Assembly (NCBI RefSeq): GCF_004217335.1
Contig: NZ_SHMP01000005.1
Location: forward strand, 1-64,000
From: Natrinema hispanicum
Lineage (GTDB): Archaea > Halobacteriota > Halobacteria > Halobacteriales > Natrialbaceae
Reading direction: 5' to 3'
DNA: 64,000 nucleotides
Shown: piece after piece, positions 1 to 8,541 of the stretch
Layout of the letters: the number at the start of each line of letters is the position of its first letter
Numbering within the stretch: position 1 is the first letter of the stretch
Notes under the pieces: generated by a model
Told to the model about the DNA's origin: nothing
Seen by the model: only the letters and a program-made list of their open reading frames with translations
Databases searched by the model: none
Program-made: the position numbers and the translations under genes

Positions 1-1
1 C

Positions 2-625
2 TGGGATACCGGTTCCCATCCGACGCCGCAGGACGGCCACTGGCCCGCCGACCTCTATGCGGCCTTCGAACACACCGGCCTCCGCCCGCTCGAGGACGAT
101 CTGGCCGACGCTGGCTACGCAATCGCCGACATCGACATGGTGATCCAGACGCATCTGCACCTCGACCATGCCGGCGGGCTTTACGCGTTCGAGGATACTG
201 ACACGCCGATCGTCGTCCACGAGGCGGAGCTGAAATACGCCTACTACAGCGCCAAAACCGACGCGGGCGACGTGGCCTACCTCGCCGGTGACTTCGACCG
301 CGACCTGAACTGGAAGCCTGTCCACGGCGACCGCCGCCAACTCCTCGACGGCCTCGAGCTCGTTCACTTGCCCGGCCACACGCCCGGCTTGCTTGGCGTG
401 GTGCTCGAACTCGATGACGCCGGCACGGTGATCCTCGCGGGCGATCAGGCCTACACCCGCGAGAACTACGACCAGGGCCTCCCGATGGGTGGGGGACTCC
501 TCTGGAGCAATCGCGACTGGCATGAGAGCCTGCGAACGGTCAGGGACCTCGAGCGCCGCCACGATGCGCGGGTGTGCTGTGGACACGCCAGGGCGGATCT
601 CGAGGCGCTACAGGATGGACTATAG
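2..625 (+). CDS. Metallo-beta-lactamase fold hydrolase (N-acyl homoserine lactonase-like), 5' truncated
   Basis: The reading frame is open from the first bases of the window, so the start lies outside it. The visible 207 residues carry the metal-binding HxHxDHAGG motif at about residues 51-58 (counting from position 2). A second metal-ligand region PGHTPG follows near residue 119, GDQAY near 145 and a final CGHAR near 196. This is the AiiA/AttM-like or general glyoxalase-II-like MBL arrangement, binding two metal ions. Lactonase is the nearest recognised type, but the substrate cannot be read from the sequence. The gene converges on gatB. Confidence 0.85.
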   Translation, partial: WDTGSHPTPQDGHWPADLYAAFEHTGLRPLEDDLADAGYAIADIDMVIQTHLHLDHAGGLYAFEDTDTPIVVHEAELKYAYYSAKTDAGDVAYLAGDFDRDLNWKPVHGDRRQLLDGLELVHLPGHTPGLLGVVLELDDAGTVILAGDQAYTRENYDQGLPMGGGLLWSNRDWHESLRTVRDLERRHDARVCCGHARADLEALQDGL

Positions 626-630
626 GGAGA

Positions 631-700
631 CTATTCCTCGAGTTCGGCCCGCAACAACTGATTCACGTCGCCCGGATCGGCGCTGCCACCGGTCAGTTTT
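631..700 (-). pseudogene. Relic of a second gatB 3' end
   Basis: Read on the minus strand this stretch encodes a last-exon-like tail: a TGGSADPGDVNQ segment, then LLRAELEE, then a TAG stop at 631-633. It matches the true GatB C-terminus (798-864) at nearly every residue. The DNA differs mainly at third codon positions, for example in the Ala, Arg, Asn, Asp and Gly codons. Synonymous divergence suggests the copy was a working gatB end before it was truncated. It has no start of its own and stands about 100 bp downstream of the real gatB stop. Confidence 0.75.
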
Positions 701-702
701 GC

Positions 703-795
703 CACCTTTTTCACGTCGGGTTGCTCGCTGGACTCGCAACCCAACGTGAAAAATCTGGACCAAAAAGCCGAACGCTCGCTTTGCTCGCGTTCGGT
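703..795. repeat. Two-hairpin CTGGACCAAAA element, copy 1
   Basis: An 18-nt inverted repeat (707-724 with 736-753, 17 of 18 matching) has arms ending in T5 and A5. It is followed by CTGGACCAAAAAG and then a second hairpin with 8-bp arms (768-775 with 787-794). The same order (hairpin with T/A-run arms, CTGGACCAAAA, GC hairpin) recurs at 50386-50490. The element separates the gatB stop from the gatB tail relic. It could act as a bidirectional terminator or be a small mobile palindromic element. Confidence 0.7.
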
Positions 796-797
796 AG

Positions 798-2294
798 TTA
801 TCTTTCCAACTCCGCTCGCAACAACTGGTTGACATCGCCCGGATCGGCGCTGCCGCCGGTCTTTTGCATGACCTGGCCCACGAGGAAGTTGATCGCGCCG
901 TCGTCGCCCGACTCGTAGTCGTCGACGGCATCAGGATTCTCGTCGATCGCCTCGACGACGGCCTGCTGGACCTCGTCTTCGCCGGTCTTGCCTAAGCCCT
1001 CCTCGGCGACGACCTCGTCCGGCGTGCGGCCGTCGTCGAGCATCGAGCGCAGCACCGTTTCGCGGGCGTTTTTCGCCGTGATTTCGTCCTCGGCGACGAG
1101 TTCGACCAGTCGGGTGACTTCCTCGAGTCGGTCCTCGATCTCGGTGATCTCGATGTCGCGGTAGTTGAGTTCGCCAAGCAGGTTGTCCGCGACCCATGTG
1201 GCGGCGAGATCGGGATCGAACTCGCCGGCGACGTCCTCGTAGAAGTCCGCGACCTGTTTCGTCGAGGTAAGCTTCGAGGCGGCCTCCTCGTTCAGACTGT
1301 ACTCCTCCTGGAACCGTTCGCGACGAGCCGAGGGGAGTTCCGGGATCGCGATCTCGTCTTTCCACCCGGAGACGCGAAGCGGCGGCAGGTCGGCCTCCTC
1401 GAAGTAGCGGTAGTCTTTCTCCTCTTCTTTCGAGCGCATCGAGACCGTGATGCCCCGACTCTCGTCCCAGTGGCGGGTCTCCTGTTCGACCGCGCGGCCG
1501 CGCTGGATGGCGTTCTTCTGGCGGGTCTCCTCGTATGCCAGAGCCTTCTCTGCGCCCTTGTGACTCGAGATGTTCTTGACCTCCGTGCGGTTCGCCGCGG
1601 CCAGCGCCTCTTCGCCGATCTCGTCGACGTCATCGCCGTCGATTTCGTCCTCGGGGATGATCGAGAGGTTGGCGTCGATCCGCAGGCTGCCGTCGCGCTC
1701 GGCGTCGAAAACACCCAGGTACTCGAGCACTTCCTCGAGTTCCGCGAGGAAGGCTCGCACTTCGCTCGGACTGCGGAAGTCCGGTGCGGTGACGATCTCC
1801 ATCAGCGGCGTGCCCGCGCGGTTGTAGTCGACGAGGGTGTACTCCGCGGAGTCGATGCCGCCACCGCCGCCGACGTGCTGGAGGCTGCCCGGGTCCTCCT
1901 CTAGATGAGCGCGCTCAATTGTGATGGTACGGCGCTGGCCCTCGACAGCAACCTCGAGTTCGCCGTCGGCACAGATCGGCTCGTCGTACTGGGTGATCTG
2001 GAAGTTCTTTGGCAGGTCAGGGTAGTAGTAGTTCTTCCGGTGGAAGCGGGTCTCCTCTGGGATGTCGGCGTCGATCGCCTTCCCGATCTTGACGGCGGCC
2101 TCGACGGCGGCCTCGTTGAGGACCGGCAGCGCTCCTGGCAGGCCGAGACAGACCGGGCAGACGTTCTCGTTGGGGTCGTCGGTCTGGTCGGTCGAACAGC
2201 CACAGAAGATCTTCGTATCGGTTTCCAGCTGAACGTGGACCTCGAGCCCGATGACGGTCACGAGGTCGCCCTGCTGGACGGTCTGGGCAGTCAT
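798..2294 (-). CDS. gatB: Aspartyl/glutamyl-tRNA(Asn/Gln) amidotransferase subunit B
   Basis: GatB activates the side-chain carboxylate of Asp-tRNA(Asn) or Glu-tRNA(Gln) with ATP for amidation by GatCAB. The 498-residue protein has the family opening VIGLEVHVQL and a Zn-site region (CGCS ... CPVCLG), then HRKNYYYPDLPKNFQITQYD. The C-terminal YqeY-like tail ends in TGGSADPGDVNQLL. I chose ATG at 2294 (MTAQTVQQG) over an upstream in-frame ATG because 498 residues fits the family. A TTTTA TATA-like element also lies 27-31 bp upstream on the minus strand (2321-2325), as expected for a leaderless transcript. The gene is divergent from the smc operon. Confidence 0.95.
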   Translation of the reverse strand: MTAQTVQQGDLVTVIGLEVHVQLETDTKIFCGCSTDQTDDPNENVCPVCLGLPGALPVLNEAAVEAAVKIGKAIDADIPEETRFHRKNYYYPDLPKNFQITQYDEPICADGELEVAVEGQRRTITIERAHLEEDPGSLQHVGGGGGIDSAEYTLVDYNRAGTPLMEIVTAPDFRSPSEVRAFLAELEEVLEYLGVFDAERDGSLRIDANLSIIPEDEIDGDDVDEIGEEALAAANRTEVKNISSHKGAEKALAYEETRQKNAIQRGRAVEQETRHWDESRGITVSMRSKEEEKDYRYFEEADLPPLRVSGWKDEIAIPELPSARRERFQEEYSLNEEAASKLTSTKQVADFYEDVAGEFDPDLAATWVADNLLGELNYRDIEITEIEDRLEEVTRLVELVAEDEITAKNARETVLRSMLDDGRTPDEVVAEEGLGKTGEDEVQQAVVEAIDENPDAVDDYESGDDGAINFLVGQVMQKTGGSADPGDVNQLLRAELER

Positions 2295-2464
2295 TGGACA
2301 TCGATTCGGCCCCACGGGGGTAAAACGTAACGGGACGAAGTCGCCGCGCTTGGCTGTGCCGTCTTCGAGCACCCCAGATTCGTTGTCGGTGTCTACTCGC
2401 GTGTTCGTGACCGATCGGTCGTCGCAGGACCGTATATAAGATAGCTTATATTCGTCTGACGTAC

Positions 2465-2471
2465 GTTTATG
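2465..2471 (+). promoter_or_regulatory. TATA element for the coiled-coil/smc/scpA operon
   Basis: GTTTATG lies 25-31 bp upstream of the ATG at 2496, the haloarchaeal spacing for a leaderless mRNA. This supports the 2496 start over the upstream GTG/ATG candidates. A further AT-rich block (2432-2452) lies in the same divergent region. Confidence 0.6.
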
Positions 2472-2495
2472 TGGCCGGACGGCCCCCTAGCAGAT

Positions 2496-2795
2496 ATGTC
2501 GAACAACCGTGTCGAGCAGCTCGAATCGACGGTTTCGGAACTCGAGTCGACGGTAACAGGCCTGACGGAGGAATTGATCGAGGCGAAAGAGCGGATCCGT
2601 GTTCTCGAGGCCGAACTCGATGCCGACACGCCGACGCGCGTTCCCGAGCGACGGGCGGAGCCTGCCGATGGGGACGAGACCCCCGAAGCCGAACCCGACG
2701 ACGTCGCCGAAGCGGCGGCCGACGCCGACGGTGAGGCAGACACGAGCGGTGACGAAACGGAAGACTCAGGTAGCGACGACATTATCGTAGCATAA
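2496..2795 (+). CDS. Small coiled-coil protein upstream of smc
   Basis: A 99-residue acidic protein. Residues 3-45 form heptad-like Leu/Val repeats (VEQLESTVSELESTVTGL and onward), a leucine-zipper style coiled coil. The second half is a low-complexity Asp/Glu/Ala tail typical of salt-in proteins. It precedes smc by 89 bp on the same strand and is probably co-transcribed. Similar small coiled-coil ORFs stand beside smc in haloarchaea, so a structural or regulatory link to the condensin operon is an inference. No catalytic motif is visible. Confidence 0.75.
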   Translation: MSNNRVEQLESTVSELESTVTGLTEELIEAKERIRVLEAELDADTPTRVPERRAEPADGDETPEAEPDDVAEAAADADGEADTSGDETEDSGSDDIIVA

Positions 2796-2884
2796 CTGCA
2801 GGCGACGCCGTGGGGCGGGGAACAGAGCCGTGACGAGTACCCACGACCGACGGCGCTCGACGACACGGAGGCCGCGCAAGGAGA

Positions 2885-5800
2885 ATGTATATCAAGGCGA
2901 TCATCCTCGACGATTTCAAGAGTTTTGGGAGGAAGACCAAGATCCCGTTTTACGAGGATTTCACGGTGGTGACGGGCCCGAACGGCTCCGGAAAGTCGAA
3001 CATCATCGACGCCGTCCTCTTTGCGCTCGGACTCGCCCGAACCCGCGGGATCCGCGCCGAGAAGCTGACCGACCTGATTTACAACCCCGGTCACGAGGAC
3101 GGGAACACGTCCAGTGGCCCCCGCGAGGCCACCGTCGAAGTAATTCTCGACAACGCCGACGGCACCCTGGAGCGCTCGCAGGTCGTCAACGCCGCGGGCA
3201 GTGAGGACGTCGGCGACGTCGACGAGATCCGCATCCGACGGCGCGTCAAAGAGACCGAGGACAACTACTACTCGTACTACTATCTCAACGATCGGTCGGT
3301 CAACCTCTCGGACATCCAGGACCTGCTGGCGCAAGCCGGCATCACCCCGGAGGGGTACAACGTCGTCATGCAAGGCGACGTCACCGAAATCATCAACATG
3401 ACGCCCCACGCCCGCCGAGAGATCATCGACGAGATCGCGGGCGTCGCGGAGTTCGACGCGAAAAAGGAGGACGCCTTCGGCGAACTCGAGACGGTCCAGG
3501 AACGGATCGACGAGGCAACACTCCGGATCGAGGAGAAACGCGACCGGCTCGATCAGCTCGCGGACGAACGTCGGGAAGCGATGCGCTATCGCCGGCTCCG
3601 GCGCGAAAAGGACGAGTACGAAGGCTACAAGAAGGCCAGCGAACTCGAGGAGAAACGCGACGAACTCGCGTCGGTCGAAGCCGAGGTCGACGACCTCGCA
3701 GACGAACGCCGCGAACTGCAGCGCGAACTCGACGAACGCGAAGGCAAAGTCGTCCGCTTAGCGGAAGACCTCGAGGATCTCAATGCCGAAATCGAGCGCA
3801 AAGGCGAAGACGAACAGCTCCGGATCAAAAGCGAGATCGAGGAGCTCAAAGGCGAGATATCACGGTTCGAGGATAAGATCGAAGCCAGCGAAGAACAGAT
3901 CGAAGACGCCGAATCCACACGCCGAGACGCCTTCGTCCAGATCGACCGGAAACAGGAGACGATCGACGACCTCGAGACGGAGATCCGCGAGCAGAAACTC
4001 GAGAAAGCCTCGATCAAAAGCGAGATCCAAGAACGCGAGGCCGAACGCGACGAGCTCGAGGCCGAGATCGAGGCCGTCGACACCGAGTTCGACGAACTCA
4101 AGGCCGAACTCACCGAGCGCAAAGACGACCTCGAGGCGGCCAAGACGGAGAAAAACGACCTCCAGCGCGAGCAGGATCGCTTGCTCGACGAGGCCCGGCG
4201 ACGCTCGAACGCTATCAGCGAGAAAGAAGACGCGATCGAGGCCAAACGCGAGTCGATTCCCGAGATCGAAAGCGAGCGAAGCGACCTCGAGCGGGAACTC
4301 GAGAAGGCCGAGCGCAACCGGGCAAACATCGCCGAGGTCGTCGAGGACCTCAAAGGCGAGAAACGCCGGCTCCAGTCGGATCTCGACGACGTCGACGACG
4401 ATCTGCAGGCCAAACAACAGGAGTACGCCGAACTCGAGGCCAACGCCGGCCAGAGCGGTGACTCCTCCTTTGGCCGCGCGGTGACGACGATCCTCAATTC
4501 GGGGATCAACGGGGTTCACGGTGCGGTCGCCCAACTGGGGACGGTTCCCGGCGAGTACGCAACCGCCTGCGAAACCGCTGCTGGCGGCCGGCTGGCGAAC
4601 GTGGTTGTCGACGACGACGTCGTCGGTCAGCAGTGTATCGAACACCTCAAGTCGCGCAACGCGGGCCGAGCAACCTTCCTGCCGTTGACCGATATGAGCC
4701 AGCGCCGGCTGCCATCGGCACCGAGCGATCCGGGCGTCGTCGACTTCGCGTACAACCTCGTCGACTTCGACAGCGAATACGCGGGCGTCTTCTCGTACGT
4801 CCTCGGGGATACGCTGGTCGTCGAGGACATCGAGACTGCCCGCTCGTACATGGGCGACTACCGGATGGTCACCCTCGACGGCGACTTAGTCGAGAAAAGC
4901 GGCGCGATGACCGGCGGCTCCGGCGGCGGCTCGCGGTATTCGTTTACCGGCGGCGGCGAGGGCCAACTCGAGCGCGTCGCCAAACAGATCACCGAACTAC
5001 AGGACGAGCGTGACTCCCTCCGCGAGGAACTACGTGGCGTCGAAGAGCGGCTCGACGACGCCCGCGATCGCAAGAGCGACGCGGCAGACGAGGTCCGCTC
5101 GATCGAAACCGAACTCGAGGGACTCGACGAGAAACGTGACCGGATCGAGACGGAAATCGCGGACCTCGAGGGCGACCTCGAGGACCTCCGCGAGGAGCGC
5201 GAATCCGTCGACGAGCGGATGAACGAGATCGCCGACGAGATCGAGGCGAAGACAGCAACAGTCGAGGATCTCGAGGCCGAAATCGACGCACTCGAGACCG
5301 AACTTGCCGACTCGAAGATTCCCGAGTTGACCGATCAGATCGACGCACTCGAAGCCGAGATCGACGAGCGTGAGGACCGGATTCAGGACCTCGATAGCGA
5401 ACTCAACGAACTCTCCCTCGAAAAGGAGTACGCCGAAGACGCTATCGAGGACCTCCACGACGACATCGAGGCCGCGCAAAATCGCAAGGCAGAGCACCAA
5501 GACCGGATCGAGGAGTACGAGGCGAAAATCGACGCGGAACGTGACGAACTCGCAGAAAAGCGCGCGGCCGTCGAGGAGTTAGAGGATGAACTGACCGAAC
5601 TGAAAGCCGAACGCAGCGATCTCAAGGAGGAACTCGCGGACGCGAAGACGAAACGTGACCAGCAGCAAGACCGGGTCAACGCCGTCGAGAGCAAACTCGA
5701 GGACGCACGCGAGCGTGCGAGTGATCTCGAGTGGGAGATCGACGCGTTAGAATCGGAAGTCGGCGATTACGACCCCGAAAACGTGCCGGATCACGATACC

Positions 5801-6457
5801 GTCCTCGAGATGATCGACCTGCTGAGTGCGGACATGGAGGCGATGGAGCCGGTCAACATGCTCGCGATCGACGAATACGACGAGGTTCGCGAGGATCTCG
5901 ACGAACTCGAGGACGGCAAAGCGACGTTGGTCGAGGAAGCGGAGGGCATCCGTGACCGGATCGAGCAGTACGAAACCCAGAAGAAACAGACGTTCATGGA
6001 CGCCTACGACGCGATCGCTGCCCACTTCACAGAGATCTTCGAGAAGCTTTCGGAGGGAACGGGGACGTTACACCTCGAGAACGAGGACGACCCGTTCGAC
6101 GGCGGCCTGACGATGAAAGCCCAACCGGGCGACAAGCCCATCCAGCGACTGGACGCGATGTCCGGCGGAGAGAAGTCATTGACAGCGCTTGCCTTTATTT
6201 TCGCGATCCAGCGGCACAACCCAGCCCCGTTCTACGCCTTAGACGAGGTCGACGCGTTCCTCGACGCCGTCAACGCCGAGCGGATCGGCGAGATGGTCGA
6301 CGAACTCTCCGAGAAGGCCCAGTTCGTCGTCGTCTCCCACCGGTCGGCCATGCTTGATCGCTCCGAGCGGGCGATCGGCGTGACGATGCAACAGGACAAC
6401 GTCAGCGCGGTGACCGGCATCGACCTGAGCAGCGGCGAGGTGCCGGCCGATGACTGA
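2885..6457 (+). CDS. smc: Chromosome segregation protein SMC
   Basis: SMC is the ATPase of condensin and compacts and segregates chromosomes. At 1190 residues it has full family length. The N-terminal head carries Walker A GPNGSGKS at residues 31-38. Two long acidic coiled coils (about 170-500 and 680-1000) flank a hinge near 520-670. The C-terminal head holds the ABC signature MSGGEKS near residue 1092 and a Walker B YALDEVDAF near 1118. The start MYIKAIILDDFKSFG is canonical. The gene overlaps scpA by 8 bp, indicating translational coupling with its kleisin partner. Confidence 0.98.
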   Translation: MYIKAIILDDFKSFGRKTKIPFYEDFTVVTGPNGSGKSNIIDAVLFALGLARTRGIRAEKLTDLIYNPGHEDGNTSSGPREATVEVILDNADGTLERSQVVNAAGSEDVGDVDEIRIRRRVKETEDNYYSYYYLNDRSVNLSDIQDLLAQAGITPEGYNVVMQGDVTEIINMTPHARREIIDEIAGVAEFDAKKEDAFGELETVQERIDEATLRIEEKRDRLDQLADERREAMRYRRLRREKDEYEGYKKASELEEKRDELASVEAEVDDLADERRELQRELDEREGKVVRLAEDLEDLNAEIERKGEDEQLRIKSEIEELKGEISRFEDKIEASEEQIEDAESTRRDAFVQIDRKQETIDDLETEIREQKLEKASIKSEIQEREAERDELEAEIEAVDTEFDELKAELTERKDDLEAAKTEKNDLQREQDRLLDEARRRSNAISEKEDAIEAKRESIPEIESERSDLERELEKAERNRANIAEVVEDLKGEKRRLQSDLDDVDDDLQAKQQEYAELEANAGQSGDSSFGRAVTTILNSGINGVHGAVAQLGTVPGEYATACETAAGGRLANVVVDDDVVGQQCIEHLKSRNAGRATFLPLTDMSQRRLPSAPSDPGVVDFAYNLVDFDSEYAGVFSYVLGDTLVVEDIETARSYMGDYRMVTLDGDLVEKSGAMTGGSGGGSRYSFTGGGEGQLERVAKQITELQDERDSLREELRGVEERLDDARDRKSDAADEVRSIETELEGLDEKRDRIETEIADLEGDLEDLREERESVDERMNEIADEIEAKTATVEDLEAEIDALETELADSKIPELTDQIDALEAEIDEREDRIQDLDSELNELSLEKEYAEDAIEDLHDDIEAAQNRKAEHQDRIEEYEAKIDAERDELAEKRAAVEELEDELTELKAERSDLKEELADAKTKRDQQQDRVNAVESKLEDARERASDLEWEIDALESEVGDYDPENVPDHDTVLEMIDLLSADMEAMEPVNMLAIDEYDEVREDLDELEDGKATLVEEAEGIRDRIEQYETQKKQTFMDAYDAIAAHFTEIFEKLSEGTGTLHLENEDDPFDGGLTMKAQPGDKPIQRLDAMSGGEKSLTALAFIFAIQRHNPAPFYALDEVDAFLDAVNAERIGEMVDELSEKAQFVVVSHRSAMLDRSERAIGVTMQQDNVSAVTGIDLSSGEVPADD

Positions 6458-7382
6458 CGACGAGATTCCGCTGAACATCACGGGCCACGAGGATCGCGAC
6501 CGGCCCGACGAGACCGACGGCGTCCTCGAGTTCACCGACACCGAGTCGACGGACTCCGACGAGGACGAGGCGACCGTCGAACCGGTTGAACTGCTCGTCC
6601 AACTTGCCGAAGACGGCGAGATCGATCCCTGGGATATCGACGTCGTCCGGGTCACCGACAAGTTCCTCGAGGCGATCGACGATGTCGACTTGCGAACGTC
6701 CGGGCGAGCGCTGTTCTACGCGAGCGTTCTCTTGCGGATGAAAAGCGACGAGCTGTTTGCGGCCGACGATCCCGACGAGGAGGAACTCCCGCCGTGGGAA
6801 GCGCCGTTCGCCGAGGACAGGCCGGCGGACGCTGAGCACGACGACGGTCAGGACTACCCACCAGGGTTCGATCCCGTCGAGAACCTCGAGGCAGAGATGG
6901 AACGCCGCCTCGAGCGCAAGCACGCCCGCGGCAAGCCGGAGACGCTGGACGAACTCGTGCGCGAACTCCGGACTGCGGAACGCGACAGCTGGTGGAAGGA
7001 ATCTCGCAGTTACGATACGAGCGACTCACCCAGCGGCTACGATCGCGGCGTCCAGGAGTTGAACTACCACTCGGGCGATGACTTTCGGGTCGACGACGAG
7101 CCGACCAGCGACGACGTCACCCACACGACTCACGAGGAGGACATCGAAGCGGTCATCGACGACGTCGAGGCCGAACTCGAGGCCCACTACGAACGGGGCC
7201 GCGACGAGGTGCTGTACGCCGAGATCGATACGGTCGGTGGCTCGCGCGTGATGACGTATCTCGCATTGCTCTTTTTGGCCCATCGGGGCCGCGTGACCCT
7301 CGAGCAGGACGATCTGTTCGGCGACCTTTGGGTAAAGGAGGCGACGGTGGAGTCGGACGCGAGCGAAGCGATCGCTGACTGA
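6450..7382 (+). CDS. scpA: Segregation and condensation protein A (kleisin)
   Basis: ScpA is the kleisin that bridges the two SMC heads. The 310-residue protein has an acidic leader, then the conserved core from about residue 40: EPVELLVQLAEDGEIDPWDIDVVRVTDKFLEAI, the ScpA N-terminal SMC-binding region. An acidic low-complexity linker follows. The C-terminal winged-helix part (about 235-300) includes ALLFLAHRGRVTLEQDDLFGDLWV. The reading frame overlaps smc by 8 bp. No scpB was found in the window. The TGA stop lies inside the left end of a repeat element (7380-7462). Confidence 0.93.
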   Translation: MTDDEIPLNITGHEDRDRPDETDGVLEFTDTESTDSDEDEATVEPVELLVQLAEDGEIDPWDIDVVRVTDKFLEAIDDVDLRTSGRALFYASVLLRMKSDELFAADDPDEEELPPWEAPFAEDRPADAEHDDGQDYPPGFDPVENLEAEMERRLERKHARGKPETLDELVRELRTAERDSWWKESRSYDTSDSPSGYDRGVQELNYHSGDDFRVDDEPTSDDVTHTTHEEDIEAVIDDVEAELEAHYERGRDEVLYAEIDTVGGSRVMTYLALLFLAHRGRVTLEQDDLFGDLWVKEATVESDASEAIAD

Positions 7383-7462
7383 TACGGTCTGCTATCACTG
7401 GGTACCGCCGCACCCGCAGGACGGGTCGCGGGTGCGCCGGAACTGACTGAGAGGAGTCCGTA
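7380..7462 (+). repeat. TIR-bounded palindromic repeat, copy 1
   Basis: It begins TGATACGGTCTGCT, whose TGA is the scpA stop. It ends in a motif whose reverse complement is ACGGACTCCTCTC, an imperfect inverted copy of the left end. The interior holds an 8-bp hairpin (7410-7417 with 7428-7435). Related copies are at 30376, 35335, 54922 and 59361. The position at a gene's end suggests a terminator or 3'-UTR element, or a small non-autonomous mobile element. Confidence 0.7.
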
Positions 7463-7488
7463 TGAGAGGGGAGTCGCCGCCTGTGCTG

Positions 7489-8541
7489 TTAGTCGACGTC
7501 GGACTCGAGGACGGCACCAGTCCCGGGGCGCTCGAGGCCGGCGAGGTCGATCCGGCCGTCGGGCATCGGGACGCCGTCGGCGGGATCGTCGGCTAACAGC
7601 AAGGAGCCGTCGAGGTCGGCGTAGTCGAGCAGCGGCGCGAGGTGACAGGCCGCCGCGATCGAGGCGTTCGACTCGGTCATACAGCCACACATCACCTCGA
7701 GGCCGTGGGCGCGAGCCGCGTGGATCATCCGTTTGGCTTCCAGCAGGCCGCCGCATTTCATCAGTTTCAGGTTCGCGATGTCACAGCGGTCCGCGATCCG
7801 TGGAATATCGGCCAGCGTCACGCAGGACTCGTCGGCAGCGATCGGCAGCGGCGATCGTTCGGAGACGAACCGCAGTCCCTCTGGATTCTCGGCAGGAATT
7901 GGCTGTTCGACGAACGCCAGATCGTAGTCCGCTACCCGCTCGATCTTGGTGACGGCCTCGCGGGGCGTCCAGGCCTCGTTCGCGTCGACGAACAGCCGGA
8001 CATCCGGTGCGACTGACCGAATCGTCTCGATGATCTCGAGGTCACGGTCGGTCCCCAGCTTGACTTTCAACGTGGTGTACCCGCGCTCGACGGCCGTCTC
8101 TGTCTTCTCGCGCATCGTTGCCGTGTCGTCGAGCCCGATGGTGTAGGAGGTCTCGAGCGTGTCGTCGGTATCGAGCCCCCAGTACCGGTAGAGCGGGATC
8201 TCGAGTTGTTTGGCAACGAGATCGTGAAGCGCGATGCTGACCGCGGTCCGGGCGGCCGGATTCTTGCGGACCGTCTCGCGCATACGGCGTTCGATCCGCT
8301 CGAGCTGGTGGGGATCACCGACGTCTTCGACGACCGACAGCAGGTCGGGTAAGACGGCCGTGACGGTCGCTGGGGTCTCGCCGTAGTGTGACGATGGGGT
8401 GCCAGCACCGATGCCGACCCGGCCCTCGTCGTCCTCGATTCGGACGAACACGGCCTCGGACTCGGTTGTTGTGCCGCGAGCGATCCCGAACGGGTACTCG
8501 AGCGGGAGCGAGCGCCGCTCGAACGCCGTCTCGAGGGTCAT
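7489..8541 (-). CDS. dgcA: N-acetyl-D-glutamate racemase / dipeptide epimerase family (enolase superfamily)
   Basis: A muconate-lactonizing-type enolase superfamily enzyme of 350 residues. Seen motifs are LKVKLG (catalytic KxK, K159/K161), the metal ligands D186 (FVDANEA), E212 (VEQP) and D237 (AADESC), and NLKLMKCGG with the second-face lysine near 259-262. This set fits Ala-Glu dipeptide epimerases. Pairing with the DUF1611 gene just upstream points to DgcA of the DgcN-DgcA D-glutamate catabolic route, where N-acetyl-D-glutamate is racemised to the L-form. The ATG overlaps the dgcN stop by 4 bp. If the pairing is misleading, L-Ala-D/L-Glu epimerase is the alternative. Confidence 0.85.
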   Translation of the reverse strand: MTLETAFERRSLPLEYPFGIARGTTTESEAVFVRIEDDEGRVGIGAGTPSSHYGETPATVTAVLPDLLSVVEDVGDPHQLERIERRMRETVRKNPAARTAVSIALHDLVAKQLEIPLYRYWGLDTDDTLETSYTIGLDDTATMREKTETAVERGYTTLKVKLGTDRDLEIIETIRSVAPDVRLFVDANEAWTPREAVTKIERVADYDLAFVEQPIPAENPEGLRFVSERSPLPIAADESCVTLADIPRIADRCDIANLKLMKCGGLLEAKRMIHAARAHGLEVMCGCMTESNASIAAACHLAPLLDYADLDGSLLLADDPADGVPMPDGRIDLAGLERPGTGAVLESDVD

